Positions 63,586 to 64,000 of a stretch of DNA of 64,000 nucleotides are shown here, piece after piece; position 1 is the stretch's first letter; every line of letters starts with the position of its first letter. The translations under genes were made by a program, and so were the position numbers. The notes below the pieces were generated by a model. The model saw only the letters and a program-made list of their open reading frames with translations, searched no databases and had not been told where the DNA came from. Origin of the DNA: Sphingomonas sp. PP-CE-3A-406 (lineage in GTDB: Bacteria; Pseudomonadota; Alphaproteobacteria; Sphingomonadales; Sphingomonadaceae); contig NZ_RCWY01000001.1 of NCBI RefSeq assembly GCF_003688625.1, positions 1,302,001 to 1,366,000 of the forward strand, given 5' to 3'.

Positions 63586-64000
63586 TCATGCGGGCACCTG
63601 TGAAAGAGGGGGGTGTAAAACCGGGGCTTGCGAAAGGCTGGCGAGCGACACGCCGGCGAGCGCACCGCGGACCGCGCCGTTGACGGCGTTCCAGTGCGGC
63701 TTGACCTTGCACGTCTGCTCGACGCAGCAATCCTGCGATGCGCCATCGACGCACGACGTCAGCGCGATCGGACCCTCGACCGCCTCGATGATGTCGGCGA
63801 GCGAGATCATCGCGGGTGGGCGCGACAGGCGGAAGCCGCCGCCGGTACCGCGCGTGCTCTCGATCAGCCCTGCGGCGGACAGCCGGCTGACCAGCTTCTG
63901 CACGGTCGGCAAGGGCACGCCCGTCTCCTCTGCCAGCAGCGTCGCGTTCAGCCGCGCGACACCGCCGCAATGACGCGCCGCGGCGCTCATCATCACGACA
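63586..64000 (-). CDS. Rrf2-family SUF regulator, 5' end cut by the window edge
   Basis: The frame is open to the right edge (GTC-GTG-ATG-ATG reads VVMM before SAAARHCGG), so the true start is outside. The visible helix-turn-helix part has [30 protein letters not shown], then the wing [12 protein letters not shown], and the three-Cys cluster motif [15 protein letters not shown] (ligand candidates). Ends [17 protein letters not shown]. As the first gene of the suf operon it most likely senses cluster supply and represses suf, as for IscR/SufR-type Rrf2 proteins. Confidence 0.9.
   Translation of the reverse strand, partial: VVMMSAAARHCGGVARLNATLLAEETGVPLPTVQKLVSRLSAAGLIESTRGTGGGFRLSRPPAMISLADIIEAVEGPIALTSCVDGASQDCCVEQTCKVKPHWNAVNGAVRGALAGVSLASLSQAPVLHPPLSQVPA

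Noticed and set aside
61971..63746. Longer sufB frame starting at 63746
   Set aside because: The extension overlaps the Rrf2 regulator gene in another frame and crosses a family G repeat; family start is MMATRNAE at 63464.

Overview
The window is high-GC alphaproteobacterial chromosome and looks like a sphingomonad (Sphingomonas or a close relative). I infer this from the protein set: a tad pilus cluster, split scoA/scoB with a DUF5076 gene, a SUF operon led by an Rrf2 regulator, the DUF1476-bolA-grxD run, and a GAAC-N7-GAAC LexA box upstream of recA. No rRNA, tRNA, CRISPR array, transposase, integrase or prophage gene was seen. Most genes are core housekeeping functions.

Layout. 1-3.9 kb: end of a tad/cpa pilus cluster (cpaD 3' end, cpaE, tadB, tadC) and a small coiled-coil membrane protein. 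4.2-10.5 kb (minus): ppdK, glyS, glyQ. 10.5-19.5 kb: TraB/GumN protein, a 30-codon membrane ORF, rplY, pth, a 2OG-Fe(II) oxygenase, a zinc alcohol dehydrogenase, ychF, an excalibur protein, a peptide-type solute-binding lipoprotein and DUF4112. 19.6-25.9 kb (mostly minus): RNase T2, nadC, nadA, DUF4230, MBL-fold hydrolase, then grxD-bolA-DUF1476. 26-29.2 kb (minus): quinone oxidoreductase and leuC-tiny ORF-leuD. 29.3-30.5 kb: an orphan protein of unknown family. 30.7-35.1 kb (minus): alpha/beta hydrolase, GST, scoB, DUF5076, HAD lipoprotein phosphatase, scoA. 35.2-47.6 kb: acetolactate-synthase-like TPP enzyme, alaS, M24 peptidase, dicarboxylate symporter, GST, methyltransferase, recA, ispE. 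48-57 kb: TPR protein, ETF-QO, UDG-like protein, lytic transglycosylase, moaB, a small secreted protein, mtnP, APC permease. 57.5-64 kb (minus): SUF Fe-S assembly operon (Rrf2 regulator, sufB, a YodC-like gene, sufC, sufD, sufS, SufT-like, sufA). Several products here depend on Fe-S clusters or supply them: NadA, LeuC, ETF-QO, monothiol glutaredoxin plus BolA, and SUF.

The most striking signal is a dense set of palindromic repeats in at least seven sequence families, labelled A-G here. Most lie between genes, but at least five lie inside reading frames without breaking them: two in glyS, one each in sufD and ispE, and one forming the lipoprotein signal of a phosphatase. The glyS and sufD copies of family D are exactly 132 nt each, in the same orientation and reading frame, and add a 44-residue Gly/Pro-rich segment. 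This resembles the in-frame palindromic elements known from Rickettsia. Other oddities are an AT-rich patch inside glyS, a low-GC YodC-like gene inside the suf operon, a 34-aa membrane ORF coupled at both ends between leuC and leuD, a 30-aa membrane ORF with a strong Shine-Dalgarno, and the orphan 406-aa Ser/Thr-rich protein.

Start codons were chosen from Shine-Dalgarno sequences (SD) and family N-termini. Functions come from recognised motifs, not from searches. GC figures are hand counts.
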